44,511 nucleotides of DNA from Butyrivibrio sp. GTDB lineage: Bacteria; Bacillota; Clostridia; Lachnospirales; Lachnospiraceae. The stretch's first letter is position 1, and each line of letters opens with the position of its first letter. The position numbers were made by a program, and so were the translations under genes. The notes under the pieces are model-generated. The model had not been told where the DNA came from, did no database searches, and saw only the letters and a list, made by a program, of their open reading frames with translations. Below are positions 16,503 to 24,752 of this stretch, piece after piece. The stretch lies in the NCBI GenBank assembly GCA_017413105.1, contig JAFPVA010000196.1, forward strand, positions 1-44,511, written 5' to 3'.

Positions 16503-18110
16503 ATGATTAAGAGGAGAATTATGAAAAAGAAAGGAACTTCACTTCTGATGGTCGTGTTAACAACACTGACTGTTGCATTGAGCGGATGCTCAAGTGACAA
16601 GGCAGGAGATTCCGCAAATAGTGGCGAGACTGCCGGGGCAGGCACTGATACAGTGACCAGCACACAAACACAGGAAGCTGCTGCAAATACGGATGATCTT
16701 TCCAAGCTTATCGTAGGTATACCTCAGGATATCGATGGTCTTGACCCACATAACTCAACAGGGGCCGGAACCAGAGAAGTATTCTACAACATCTTCGAGG
16801 GCCTTGTTAAGGCAGATTCAAACGGAAACCTTAACCCTGCTGTAGCCAGTGATTACACCATTTCAGATGATGCAACGGTTTATTCATTTACACTTAGAGA
16901 TGGAATTAAGTTCCATGATGGAAGTGCTGTTACAGTAGAGGATATCAAATATTCTATTGAGCGCAACATGGGGGTTGATGGCGGCGAGCCGCTTATTCGT
17001 GCTTATTCCAAGATTGACAGTGTAAATATTGTAGATGATTCACATGTGGACATCGTTCTTAAGGAAGCTGATTCAGACTTTTTAACACAGCTTACAGTTG
17101 CTATTATTCCTGCAGCTAACGAGCATCCTGATACCACCCCTATCGGAACCGGTCCATACAAGTATGTTTCAAATTCTCCACAGGAGAACTTCATCGTAAC
17201 AAGATTCGATGATTACTGGGGAGAGAAGGCTTATATCAAGGACGTAACCTTTAAGATTGAGTCCAACATGGATGCAATCGTTATGGATCTTGAAGGCGGC
17301 TCTATTGATATGATGGCTCGTGTAACAAGCACACAGGCTAATCAGTTGTCAGATAAGTTTGAGGTTTATGAGGGAACAATGAACCTGGTACAGGCTCTTT
17401 ACCTCAACAATGCAGTTAAGCCTTTTGATGATGTAAAGGTTCGTCAGGCGCTCTGCTATGCGATTAATCCTCAGGAGATCATGGATTTCGTATCTGACGG
17501 AGCAGGAACAGAGGTAGGAAGTGCTATGTTCCCTGCTTTCACCAAGTATTACATGCCTGAACTTAACGATACCTATAACACTGATACAGCCAAGGCAAAA
17601 GAGCTCCTTGCTGAGGCAGGCTATCCTGATGGATTCGAGTTTACTATCACAGTTCCATCAAACTATGGACAGCACGTAGATACAGCTCAGGTTATTGCTG
17701 AAGAGCTTAAGACTATCGGTGTTACAGCTAATATTCAGGAAATCGAGTGGAACTCATGGGTTAGCGATGTATACTCAGACAGAAAGTATGAGGCAACTGT
17801 AGTTGGTATTGACGCTTCAACACTTTCAGCATCAGCGCTTCTTTCAAGATATGTATCAGACGCAGGCAAGAACTTTGTTAACTTCAAGAGCGATGCATTT
17901 GATACAGCTTATGCAAATGCACAGGCTACACAGAATGACGACGAGAAGACCAAGTACTACAAAGAGTGCGAGACAATCCTTTCACAGGAAGCTGCCAGCG
18001 TATATATTCAGGATCTTCCTGAGTTTGTAGTTCTTAACAAGAAGTTTACAGGCTATAAGTTCTTCCCGCTTTATGTTCAGGATATTGCAGCAATCAAGCC
18101 TGCTAACTGA
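16503..18110 (+). CDS. peptide/nickel-type ABC transporter substrate-binding lipoprotein
   Basis: SBP family 5 (OppA/DppA/NikA) extracellular receptor. The 535-residue protein has a lipoprotein signal peptide with lipobox ALSGC at residues 26-30, followed by an Asp/Ser/Thr-rich tether. The mature domain shows IVGIPQDIDGLDPHNS, FHDGSAVTVEDIKYSIER and PIGTGPYKYV, all family hallmarks. AGGAGG nine bases upstream supports the ATG at 16503 over the one at 16521. Length and operon order fit both peptide and nickel (NikABCDE) systems; the ligand cannot be told from sequence. First gene of a five-gene operon. Confidence 0.93.
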   Translation: MIKRRIMKKKGTSLLMVVLTTLTVALSGCSSDKAGDSANSGETAGAGTDTVTSTQTQEAAANTDDLSKLIVGIPQDIDGLDPHNSTGAGTREVFYNIFEGLVKADSNGNLNPAVASDYTISDDATVYSFTLRDGIKFHDGSAVTVEDIKYSIERNMGVDGGEPLIRAYSKIDSVNIVDDSHVDIVLKEADSDFLTQLTVAIIPAANEHPDTTPIGTGPYKYVSNSPQENFIVTRFDDYWGEKAYIKDVTFKIESNMDAIVMDLEGGSIDMMARVTSTQANQLSDKFEVYEGTMNLVQALYLNNAVKPFDDVKVRQALCYAINPQEIMDFVSDGAGTEVGSAMFPAFTKYYMPELNDTYNTDTAKAKELLAEAGYPDGFEFTITVPSNYGQHVDTAQVIAEELKTIGVTANIQEIEWNSWVSDVYSDRKYEATVVGIDASTLSASALLSRYVSDAGKNFVNFKSDAFDTAYANAQATQNDDEKTKYYKECETILSQEAASVYIQDLPEFVVLNKKFTGYKFFPLYVQDIAAIKPAN

Positions 18111-18160
18111 GAAATGCACTGATTTATAAGAATTAAATTATAGATGCGAGGAATATGCAA

Positions 18161-19105
18161 ATGAAATACACGATTAAAAAGCTCTTTTCAACATTTTTGA
18201 CATTAATTGTGGTTTCTCTCTGCGTATTCCTCGCTTTTAATGTATTGCCGGGAGATCCGGCTATCAGAATGCTGGGGCTTGAGGCTTCAGATGAGCTCAT
18301 TGAGCAGACAAGACAGGCGATGGGACTTAACGATCCTCTGCTTGTGAGATATTTTAGATGGTTTACAGCTTTTTTACGGGGGGATTTCGGTACCTCCTAC
18401 AGTTACAAGGTCCCGGTGGCAGGTATGCTGCTCAATAAGATACCTATTACATTTTCACTGGGAATTCTTGCTTTTATTCTTACGGTTTTGATTTCAATTC
18501 CCATGGGGATAGTTACTGCCAAGTATGAAAATGGTGTCCTGGACAGGGCCATTACTGTTTTTAACCAGATTATCATGGCGATTCCGCCTTTCTTTTCCGG
18601 AATCCTTATTACCTTCATATTTGGTATGATACTAAAGGTTTTTACCCCGGGCGGCTTCGTATCATATGAAAAGGATTTGGTCGGATTTATCAAATATCTG
18701 ATTTTCCCGTCCTTTGCAACTGCATTTCCCAAGATTGCCATGACAGTCAAGATGCTAAGGGGCAATCTTATCGATGAGGCAGGCAAGGATTATGCCAGAA
18801 CTGCCTACAGCCGCGGTAATAATACAAATGGCGTGTTGTACAGGCATGTTTTGAAAAATGCCATGATACCGGTTATCACGTTCCTTGGAATGGCACTGGC
18901 GGACATGGTTGCCGGAAGTATTGTTGTGGAGCAGGTTTTCTCTATTCCCGGCATAAGCAGGATTTTACTTACAAGCATCAGTAACAGGGATTATCCGGTT
19001 GTTGAGGCAATTATTATGGGCATTGCCATAATCGTTATTGTATTAAATCTGTTGGTTGATATCATCTACAGGATTATCGACCCGAGAATAAGGATAGATG
19101 ATTGA
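18161..19105 (+). CDS. ABC transporter permease (DppB/NikB type)
   Basis: Membrane permease with about six helices. With start at 18161 (GAGGA eight bases upstream; ATG 18155 is too close to it) it has 314 residues. The cytoplasmic EAA loop is visible as DYARTAYSRGNNTNGVLYRHVLKNA, cut here to its key part EAGKDYARTAYSRG. The N-terminal FNVLPGDPAIRMLG is typical of the family. It pairs with the next permease; the two genes overlap at TGATG. Confidence 0.94.
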   Translation: MKYTIKKLFSTFLTLIVVSLCVFLAFNVLPGDPAIRMLGLEASDELIEQTRQAMGLNDPLLVRYFRWFTAFLRGDFGTSYSYKVPVAGMLLNKIPITFSLGILAFILTVLISIPMGIVTAKYENGVLDRAITVFNQIIMAIPPFFSGILITFIFGMILKVFTPGGFVSYEKDLVGFIKYLIFPSFATAFPKIAMTVKMLRGNLIDEAGKDYARTAYSRGNNTNGVLYRHVLKNAMIPVITFLGMALADMVAGSIVVEQVFSIPGISRILLTSISNRDYPVVEAIIMGIAIIVIVLNLLVDIIYRIIDPRIRIDD

Positions 19106-19920
19106 TGAAGAAGATCAGTTTAAAGAAAATTTTAAAAGATCCATATCTGGTCAGTGGCATTCTGATAATGGGACTGGTGCTTCTTATGATCATTGTAGGG
19201 ATTTTTTGGACGCCCTACGATCCCACCAAGATGAGTGCATCGGAAAAGCTTCAGGGGATTTCTCTAAGGCACATTATGGGTACTGACAATATGGGAAGAG
19301 ATGTGTTCAGCCGTGTTATGTACGGTAGCAGGGTTACACTTCTTATTGCCATGGGAACCATTATTATTGGAGCAGGTCTTGGAACCATAATAGGCGCTAT
19401 TACCGGATATTTCGGTGGAATGCTGGATGAGGTGGCGATGAGGGTAATCGATGCTCTTTTCGCTTTCCCGAGTATTCTTTTAGCACTGGTAATTGTCAGT
19501 GTATTTGGTGTTGGCTGGATGCAGCTGGTGGTTTCTCTTGGAATTGCCTTTGTACCAAGCTTTGCCAGAATTGTCAGAGGAGAAGTGCTCCGCTGCAAAG
19601 ATATGGACTATATACAGAATGCAAGACTTCAGGGAGTGGGTAGCTTACGAATGATATTTGTCCATATTCTGCCTAATATCAAGGGAGTGCTTGCATCTTC
19701 AATACTTATTGGATTCAATAATGCTGTTCTTGCTGAGGCAGGGCTTAGCTATCTGGGAGTCGGTTCACAGCCTCCTTACGCAAGTCTTGGAAGAATGCTT
19801 TCGGACGCACAGCAGTATATGTTCACGAGACCAAGCTATGTAATGTGTCCCGGTATTGTAATTGTACTTATGGTGCTTGGCTTTGCATTTTTAGGGGAGG
19901 GAATTAAGAGATGGGAATAA
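19105..19920 (+). CDS. ABC transporter permease (DppC/NikC type)
   Basis: Second permease, 271 residues from the ATG at 19105, which overlaps the preceding stop codon by one base and indicates translational coupling. It has the typical GTDNMGRDVFSRVMYGSRV after the first helix, and the EAA loop CKDMDYIQNARLQGVG. The C-terminus LGEGIKRWE is characteristic of the family. Its final codons overlap the start of the following ATPase gene by 10 bases. Confidence 0.95.
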   Translation: MKKISLKKILKDPYLVSGILIMGLVLLMIIVGIFWTPYDPTKMSASEKLQGISLRHIMGTDNMGRDVFSRVMYGSRVTLLIAMGTIIIGAGLGTIIGAITGYFGGMLDEVAMRVIDALFAFPSILLALVIVSVFGVGWMQLVVSLGIAFVPSFARIVRGEVLRCKDMDYIQNARLQGVGSLRMIFVHILPNIKGVLASSILIGFNNAVLAEAGLSYLGVGSQPPYASLGRMLSDAQQYMFTRPSYVMCPGIVIVLMVLGFAFLGEGIKRWE

Positions 19921-20705
19921 TCCTTGATGTTACTGACCTTCATATTGAATTCCATGATCACGATGCCCCTGAGACTGCAGTTGAGGACTTTGACCTTATG
20001 CTGGGAAAGGGCGAGATTGTTGGAATTGTTGGTGAGTCAGGTTCCGGAAAGAGTATGAGTGCCCTGGCTATAGCAGGGCTACTCAGCAGACATGCCATCA
20101 AGAAGACCGGCCGTATCATGTTCCAGGGACATGACCTGCTGACCTGCGACAGAAAGATCCTTCGCGGCTTTCAGGGAGATGAGATTTCAATTATTTTCCA
20201 GGAGCCTATGACCAGTCTTAACCCTGTTAAAAGAATTGGCTGGCAGGTGGAGGAGCCTCTTAAGATTCATCATCCGGAGATAAAAAAGGCTGAGAGGAAA
20301 AAGAAGGCTATCGAGATGCTCAATGCTGTTGGCCTTGAAAATGCTGAGGAAGTCTACTACATGTATCCCCATGAGCTTTCAGGAGGCATGAGACAGAGAG
20401 TAATGATCGCCTCAGCCATGATCGGCGATCCACAGATACTTATTGCTGATGAGCCGACAACTGCGCTGGATGTAACGGTGCAGGCTCAGATTGTTGAACT
20501 GCTTAAGAGAATCAACAAGAAGAGGGGAACTTCTATTATCTTCATCTCCCACGACCTTAGTCTTGTGAGCCAGCTCTGCGAGAGGGTAATTGTAATGCAG
20601 AAGGGCAACATTGTTGAGTCGGGATATACGAAGGATGTCTTTAATCATCCGATAAACAGCTATACCAAAAAGCTTATCGCGGCGATTCCAAAGATCGACC
20701 TTTGA
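19911..20705 (+). CDS. ABC transporter ATPase (DppD/NikD type)
   Basis: Nucleotide-binding subunit of 264 residues. Walker A GESGSGKSMS, Q-loop FQEPMTSLNP, signature LSGGMRQRVMIA, Walker B ILIADEPTTALD and switch HD (FISHDLS) are all present, so it should be active. It lacks the C-terminal oligopeptide/dipeptide extension of OppD and ends shortly after HPINSYTKKLIAAIP, giving a NikD-like length. GGGGAGGG before the ATG (inside the upstream gene) supports the start. Confidence 0.95.
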   Translation: MGIILDVTDLHIEFHDHDAPETAVEDFDLMLGKGEIVGIVGESGSGKSMSALAIAGLLSRHAIKKTGRIMFQGHDLLTCDRKILRGFQGDEISIIFQEPMTSLNPVKRIGWQVEEPLKIHHPEIKKAERKKKAIEMLNAVGLENAEEVYYMYPHELSGGMRQRVMIASAMIGDPQILIADEPTTALDVTVQAQIVELLKRINKKRGTSIIFISHDLSLVSQLCERVIVMQKGNIVESGYTKDVFNHPINSYTKKLIAAIPKIDL

Positions 20706-20743
20706 CTTTGGAGTCAGTTATTTTACTAATACAGTAGGTTTGT

Positions 20744-21562
20744 ATGGAAAAAGAAGCAGTACTTAGAGTTTCACATCTTAATGTCTTTTATAAAAACAGG
20801 AAGCGGAAGCTTTTCTCAAAACAGAGCAAGAAGATACAGGCTCTTTTCGATGTGTCTTTTGAGGTTAAGGAGGGCGAGGTCCTTGCTATTGCCGGTGAGT
20901 CCGGCTGCGGTAAGTCTACGCTGGCAAGGGCAATTGTTGGAATTAACAAGGATTATCAGGGCGAGATCTGGCAGAAGCATTCAGATCCCCAGATGGTTTT
21001 CCAGGATCCTTACAACTCCCTTAATCCTGCCAAAAAGATAGGCTGGCTTTTGGAAGAACCGCTTAAGGTGGACAAGAGTCGCAAGTGGACCAAGGAGGAG
21101 AGACAGCAAAGGGTAAAAGAGATCATGCAGGAGGTTGAGCTTCCTCTTAACATGCTGGAGAGATACCCATCACAGCTCTCAGGAGGTCAGAGGCAGAGAG
21201 TATGCATAGGTATTGCCCTTATGCGTGATCCTAAGCTTCTTATTGCGGATGAACCGGTTTCTGCGCTGGATGTTACTATTCAGGCTCAGATAATGGAACT
21301 GCTCCGTAATCTGCATAAAAAGCTTGGAATTTCCATCATCTTTATTTCTCATGACCTGAGGGTTGTTTATCAGATAAGCGATCATGTAATGGTCATGAAA
21401 AACGGCAAAGTTGTGGAGTATGGCGAGACCAAGGATGTCTACAGGAATCCTCAGGCTGAATACACCAAGCAGCTTCTAAAGGCCGCCGGAATTGTGAATA
21501 GTAACTCAAGTTACTGTTCAGACAGAAATGCGCACTCTGCTGCGCATTTCGTGAGAAAGTGA
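20744..21562 (+). CDS. ABC transporter ATPase (DppF/NikE type), C-terminus replaced by a repeat
   Basis: Second nucleotide-binding subunit, 272 residues. Walker A GESGCGKSTL, Q-loop FQDPYNSLNP, signature LSGGQRQRVCIG, Walker B LLIADEPVSALD and FISHDLR are intact. The natural end seems to be near QLLKAAGIV. The last ~20 residues (starting NSNSSYCSD) are encoded by the left half of the hairpin repeat at 21509-21655, and the stop codon lies between two of its hairpins. So insertion of the repeat has redesigned the protein tail without harming the ATPase core. Confidence 0.93.
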   Translation: MEKEAVLRVSHLNVFYKNRKRKLFSKQSKKIQALFDVSFEVKEGEVLAIAGESGCGKSTLARAIVGINKDYQGEIWQKHSDPQMVFQDPYNSLNPAKKIGWLLEEPLKVDKSRKWTKEERQQRVKEIMQEVELPLNMLERYPSQLSGGQRQRVCIGIALMRDPKLLIADEPVSALDVTIQAQIMELLRNLHKKLGISIIFISHDLRVVYQISDHVMVMKNGKVVEYGETKDVYRNPQAEYTKQLLKAAGIVNSNSSYCSDRNAHSAAHFVRK

Positions 21563-21655
21563 TTCAGGAGTGAGCGCATTCTTTCGACGAAGTCGAATTG
21601 GAATGAATGCGCGAATTCGTTACTGGAGCGAGCTGCATGCGAGTGAACAGTAACT
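21509..21655. repeat. 147-bp structured repeat (copy 1), overlapping the end of the ATPase gene
   Basis: The element is bounded by perfect 12-bp inverted ends (AGTTACTGTTCA at 21509-21520 and TGAACAGTAACT at 21644-21655). Inside are hairpin A (AAATGCGCA 21526-21534 with TGCGCATTT 21541-21549), a linker CGTGAGAA...TGATTCAGGAGT, and hairpin B (GCGCATTC 21574-21581 with GAATGCGC 21605-21612) carrying an inner TTCGAC/GTCGAA stem. A relative at 43848-43969 keeps the linker and the shape of both hairpins but not their base sequence. A shortened copy ends queH. Confidence 0.85.
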
Positions 21656-21691
21656 AACTCAATATATTGCGAGACAGATGGAGCAGTTGTT

Positions 21692-21700
21692 TGATATAAT
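21692..21700 (+). promoter_or_regulatory. extended -10 promoter upstream of 21818 gene
   Basis: TGATATAAT forms an extended -10 (TG-N-TATAAT at 21692-21700) with no good -35. The transcript would have a leader of about 110 bases in which GATATAC (about 21729) can pair with GTATATC (about 21782), with adjacent GGGG and CCCC. This leader hairpin matches no riboswitch that I know. Confidence 0.5.
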
Positions 21701-21817
21701 GGGGTTAAGAAAAAAAGTAGAAAAGTCGATATACAAGATGTAGGGGTTGGAAATGCAATAAGTATTTAGGATTTACGCCCCGTATATCATAAAAGGATAT
21801 CGAAGGGAGGGTGATAA

Positions 21818-22258
21818 ATGGCATTAGAAAGAATTGGTGGCTACCTTAATGGCTACGATGCTTATAATATCCCTAAAGCGACAGATGATCTTAAGATTGG
21901 TGCTCCTTCTCAGGAATCTTTAAGAAAGGCTCAGGAAGAGACCGCAAAAGCTGCTCCGCAGGAAGAAAACAAGGAAGCGGAAAAGCCCGGGCTTGACCTT
22001 ACCGTAAAAGAGGTTCCTGCAAGGGAAAACGCCTCTATTGAAAATATAGCAATATCTTTTGGACAGTATGATATCTCCTCCATGAATCTCTTTGAGGAGA
22101 AGGGACTTGCGTCAGAAGATATGAAGCAGGCAATATCAGGAATGCAGAGGGACAAGATACTTCATGAGTATCAGTACTTTGTTGGCGGCAAGGACCTTGA
22201 AGGCAAGCAGAGGAATATTATAGCAGGCACAGAAGATGGTCTGGTTATAAAACTTTAA
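21818..22258 (+). CDS. conserved hypothetical protein, 146 residues
   Basis: I do not recognise a named family. The protein is soluble and acidic with no signal peptide or membrane helix. A low-complexity Ala/Glu/Lys/Pro-rich middle (residues about 30-65) connects a short N-terminal motif (MALERIGGYLNGYDAYN) to a better-structured C-terminal part with a DISSMNLFEEKGLASEDM segment and a HEYQYFVG end. GGGAGGG eight bases before the ATG is a strong ribosome site. It has its own promoter and terminator, so it is a monocistronic, probably real gene. Confidence 0.8.
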   Translation: MALERIGGYLNGYDAYNIPKATDDLKIGAPSQESLRKAQEETAKAAPQEENKEAEKPGLDLTVKEVPARENASIENIAISFGQYDISSMNLFEEKGLASEDMKQAISGMQRDKILHEYQYFVGGKDLEGKQRNIIAGTEDGLVIKL

Positions 22259-22284
22259 AATCACATATTATTATGAATTATGCT

Positions 22285-22319
22285 AAGGAGCTTCTAAGTG
22301 AAAAGAAGCTCCTTTTTTA
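22285..22319 (+). terminator. intrinsic terminator
   Basis: AAGGAGCTTCT pairs with AGAAGCTCCTT over an 8-base loop and runs into six T, ending the 21818 transcript. Confidence 0.95.
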
Positions 22320-22407
22320 CGTAATTCTCAAAAGGGGGAGCGTGTAGTAAAATATGATGAGGAAATAAGACAGATTATTTTATCATGACAGGTTCTCAGG
22401 AGGGCTT

Positions 22408-23889
22408 ATGGCTAATTATACTGATGGAAATACGAGAGTTTGCGGGCTTATTGGCAACCCGGTAAGGCACACACTTTCCCCGCTTATACATAATTCACTG
22501 GCAGAGATGCTGGATATAAATCTTGTATATGTGCCTTTCGAAGTGAAGGAGGATAATGTAGGGGATGCCATAAGAGGAGCGGCAGCCCTGGATCTTCAGG
22601 GACTAAATGTTACAATTCCTCATAAGAGCGCGGTTATCCCATACCTTGATGATATAGATCCTCTCGCGAGAGGAATCGGAGCGGTAAATACTTTGGTACG
22701 AACCAATCAGGGAGGCTTTAAGGGCTACAATACCGACATGACAGGACTCTATCGCGCCATGGTTGAAGAAGGCGTTGAACTTGAGGGGAAAAAGGTTGTG
22801 ATTCTGGGAGCCGGCGGTGTGGCAAGACCTGCAGCGTTTCTTTGTGCAAGCAAGGGAGCTGAGGTTGTTTACATCTTGAACAGAACCTTTGAAAAGGCGC
22901 AGATAGTGGCAGATGAGGTAAATAAGGCCCTTTCAAAACTGGATAAGGTTGAGAAGCTTACAGATGATGGCATAGAGGCAGACGGCGTATATGGGGATTA
23001 TGAAGAAAAGGTAATCCCTATGCCTATCGGAGAGTATGACAGACTTCTTTCAGGAGATGATAAATATATTGTTCTGCAGTGCACGTCAGTAGGTCTTTTC
23101 CCCGATGTGAACAGTGCAGTTATTGAAGATGAAAGATTTTATGAGCATGTAAGTGTTGCTCTTGATATGGTTTACAGACCCGTTAAGACCAAATTTATGA
23201 AGCTGGCTGAAAATGCCGGTGCCAAGAGCTTTTCGGGACTTAAGATGCTTCTTTATCAGGGAATTGATGCATTTGAACTGTGGAACTCTGATGAGGACAA
23301 TAAGCTAAAAGTCACAGTTGAGCAGGCAAATGAGATATATAAGAAGCTTGTTATGGAGGTTTCGGGGGCAAGGAACATTATCCTTGAGGGCTTTATGGGA
23401 AGCGGAAAGACTACAGTTTCGGAGATCCTTTCAGATAAGCTTGATCTGGAACTCCTTGATACGGATGAAGCTATTGTGGAAGCAGAAGGAAGGTCCATCA
23501 ATGAGATTTTTGCAGAAGACGGCGAGGAGACCTTCAGATGCATGGAAACAGATCTTTTGGAAATGATAGTTTCTGAGCATCTTGGAGAGATGGTGATTTC
23601 TCTCGGCGGAGGATTGCCCCTTAGGGAAGAGAACAGAGATCTGCTAAAAAAGGCAGGAAAAGTAGTTTTCCTTAGAACCACGCCTGAGACAGTTTATGAA
23701 AGACTGGAAGGCGATAGCACCAGACCTCTTCTTCAGGGAGATGATCCCAAATCCAGGATAAAAGAGCTATTGGAGGACCGTAAGGAGAGGTACGAAGCCG
23801 CTGCTGATATCATAGTGGATACTGATGGCAAGACTCCTGAAGAGATTGCCAAGGAAATAATAGGATTGTTGGGAATGGTTTTTGAATGA
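22408..23889 (+). CDS. bifunctional shikimate dehydrogenase-shikimate kinase fusion
   Basis: Two consecutive functions of aromatic amino acid synthesis in one 493-residue protein. Residues 1 to about 315 are AroE: GLIGNPVRHTLSPLIHN, NVTIPHKSAV (catalytic Lys), the NADP fold GAGGVARPAAF, and the C-terminal GLKMLLYQGIDAFELW. Residues from about 323 are AroK: P-loop EGFMGSGKTTVSE, DTDEAIVEAEGRSI, FR(C)ME and GGGLPLRE for shikimate binding, and a lid with STRPLL. The AroE half carries an insertion of about 35 residues rich in acidic residues after NRTFEKA. The order fuses AroE before AroK. Start supported by AGGAGGG. It overlaps queH by four bases (ATGA). Confidence 0.95.
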   Translation: MANYTDGNTRVCGLIGNPVRHTLSPLIHNSLAEMLDINLVYVPFEVKEDNVGDAIRGAAALDLQGLNVTIPHKSAVIPYLDDIDPLARGIGAVNTLVRTNQGGFKGYNTDMTGLYRAMVEEGVELEGKKVVILGAGGVARPAAFLCASKGAEVVYILNRTFEKAQIVADEVNKALSKLDKVEKLTDDGIEADGVYGDYEEKVIPMPIGEYDRLLSGDDKYIVLQCTSVGLFPDVNSAVIEDERFYEHVSVALDMVYRPVKTKFMKLAENAGAKSFSGLKMLLYQGIDAFELWNSDEDNKLKVTVEQANEIYKKLVMEVSGARNIILEGFMGSGKTTVSEILSDKLDLELLDTDEAIVEAEGRSINEIFAEDGEETFRCMETDLLEMIVSEHLGEMVISLGGGLPLREENRDLLKKAGKVVFLRTTPETVYERLEGDSTRPLLQGDDPKSRIKELLEDRKERYEAAADIIVDTDGKTPEEIAKEIIGLLGMVFE

Positions 23890-24632
23890 ACAAACGAAAT
23901 TATTCAAAAGAGCTGGAAAACAGAATAGAGGATTTCCGGAAAAAGGGACTATATCCGAAAATTCTTCTTCACGCCTGCTGCGCCCCGTGTTCTTCCTATT
24001 GCCTTGAATATCTGCGGGAATTCTTTGATGTCACAGTTTTTTTCTACAATCCCAATATTACTGAGGAGAAGGAATATCGCAAGAGGGTTATTGAGGAAAA
24101 AAGGCTTATCGAGGAGTACAACAGACAGGTCAGGGAAAAGAACTTTGAAGGTATGAACTCTGATGAAAACGCCAGACTCATAGACATCATTGAAGGTGAT
24201 TATGTTCCGGCAGATTTTTATGAGGCTGCAAAGGGCTATGAAGACTGCAGAGAAGGTGGAGAAAGGTGTAGGAAATGCTTTGAATTAAGACTCCGTGAGA
24301 CTGCCAGAGTGGCTGCGGATAAGGGCTTTGAGTTTTTTACCACAACTCTTACCATAAGCCCCTTAAAGAATGCAGATGTCTTGAATGAAGTGGGGGAAGA
24401 AGTCTGCAGGGAGATTAAGGATGAAGTTTTCAGAGGCGCAAGAGAGCCAGGGAAAACAGAACCTTTGAAGCTGGAGTTTTTACCCTCGGATTTTAAGAAA
24501 AAGAACGGCTATAAGCGTTCAATCGAGCTGTCACATAAGTTTGATCTGTACAGACAGGACTTCTGCGGCTGCAGTTTTTCAAAAGCCCAGAGGGAACATG
24601 ATACAAGAGTGAGCGCATTGAGTGAACAGTAA
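23886..24632 (+). CDS. queH: epoxyqueuosine reductase QueH
   Basis: Non-orthologous replacement of QueG for the last step of queuosine synthesis in tRNA; a 4Fe-4S and metal enzyme. The 248-residue protein has the signature LLHACCAPCSSYCLEY, FYNPNI, the CREGGERCRKCFELRL cysteine pair, TTTLTISPLKN, and a C-terminal DFCGCSFS. All expected cysteines are present. The start overlaps the preceding stop, so translation is coupled to aroE-aroK. The last ten residues (from DTRVSALSEQ) come from a shortened copy of the hairpin repeat. Confidence 0.93.
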   Translation: MNKRNYSKELENRIEDFRKKGLYPKILLHACCAPCSSYCLEYLREFFDVTVFFYNPNITEEKEYRKRVIEEKRLIEEYNRQVREKNFEGMNSDENARLIDIIEGDYVPADFYEAAKGYEDCREGGERCRKCFELRLRETARVAADKGFEFFTTTLTISPLKNADVLNEVGEEVCREIKDEVFRGAREPGKTEPLKLEFLPSDFKKKNGYKRSIELSHKFDLYRQDFCGCSFSKAQREHDTRVSALSEQ

Positions 24633-24645
24633 CGAGACAGAAAGA
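24597..24645. repeat. shortened copy (copy 2) of the structured repeat at the end of queH
   Basis: The stretch ATGATACAAGAGTGAGCGCA followed by GAGTGAACAGTAAC and CGAGACAG matches pieces of copy 1 (linker TGATTCAGGAGTGAGCGCAT, right end GAGTGAACAGTAAC, and CGAGACAG beyond it). The central hairpin B is missing. It looks like an internally deleted derivative and includes the queH stop codon. Confidence 0.7.
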
Positions 24646-24651
24646 TAATCG

Positions 24652-24680
24652 TTGCTAGATTTGTGTTATTCTGTTAAAAT
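24652..24680 (+). promoter_or_regulatory. promoter for argS
   Basis: TTGCTA at 24652-24657, 17-base spacer and TAAAAT at 24675-24680. The leader of about 65 bases shows no T-box signature. Confidence 0.6.
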
Positions 24681-24752
24681 CGTGTAGATAATCTTTAGGA
24701 TTGGTTATGTGAACATCAGATTTCATAATTATATAGGAAAGAAGGTTGAATT

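Noticed and set aside
24681-24752. Possible T-box leader before argS
   Set aside because: No specifier stem or the T-box GGGTGG core, and the leader is too short.
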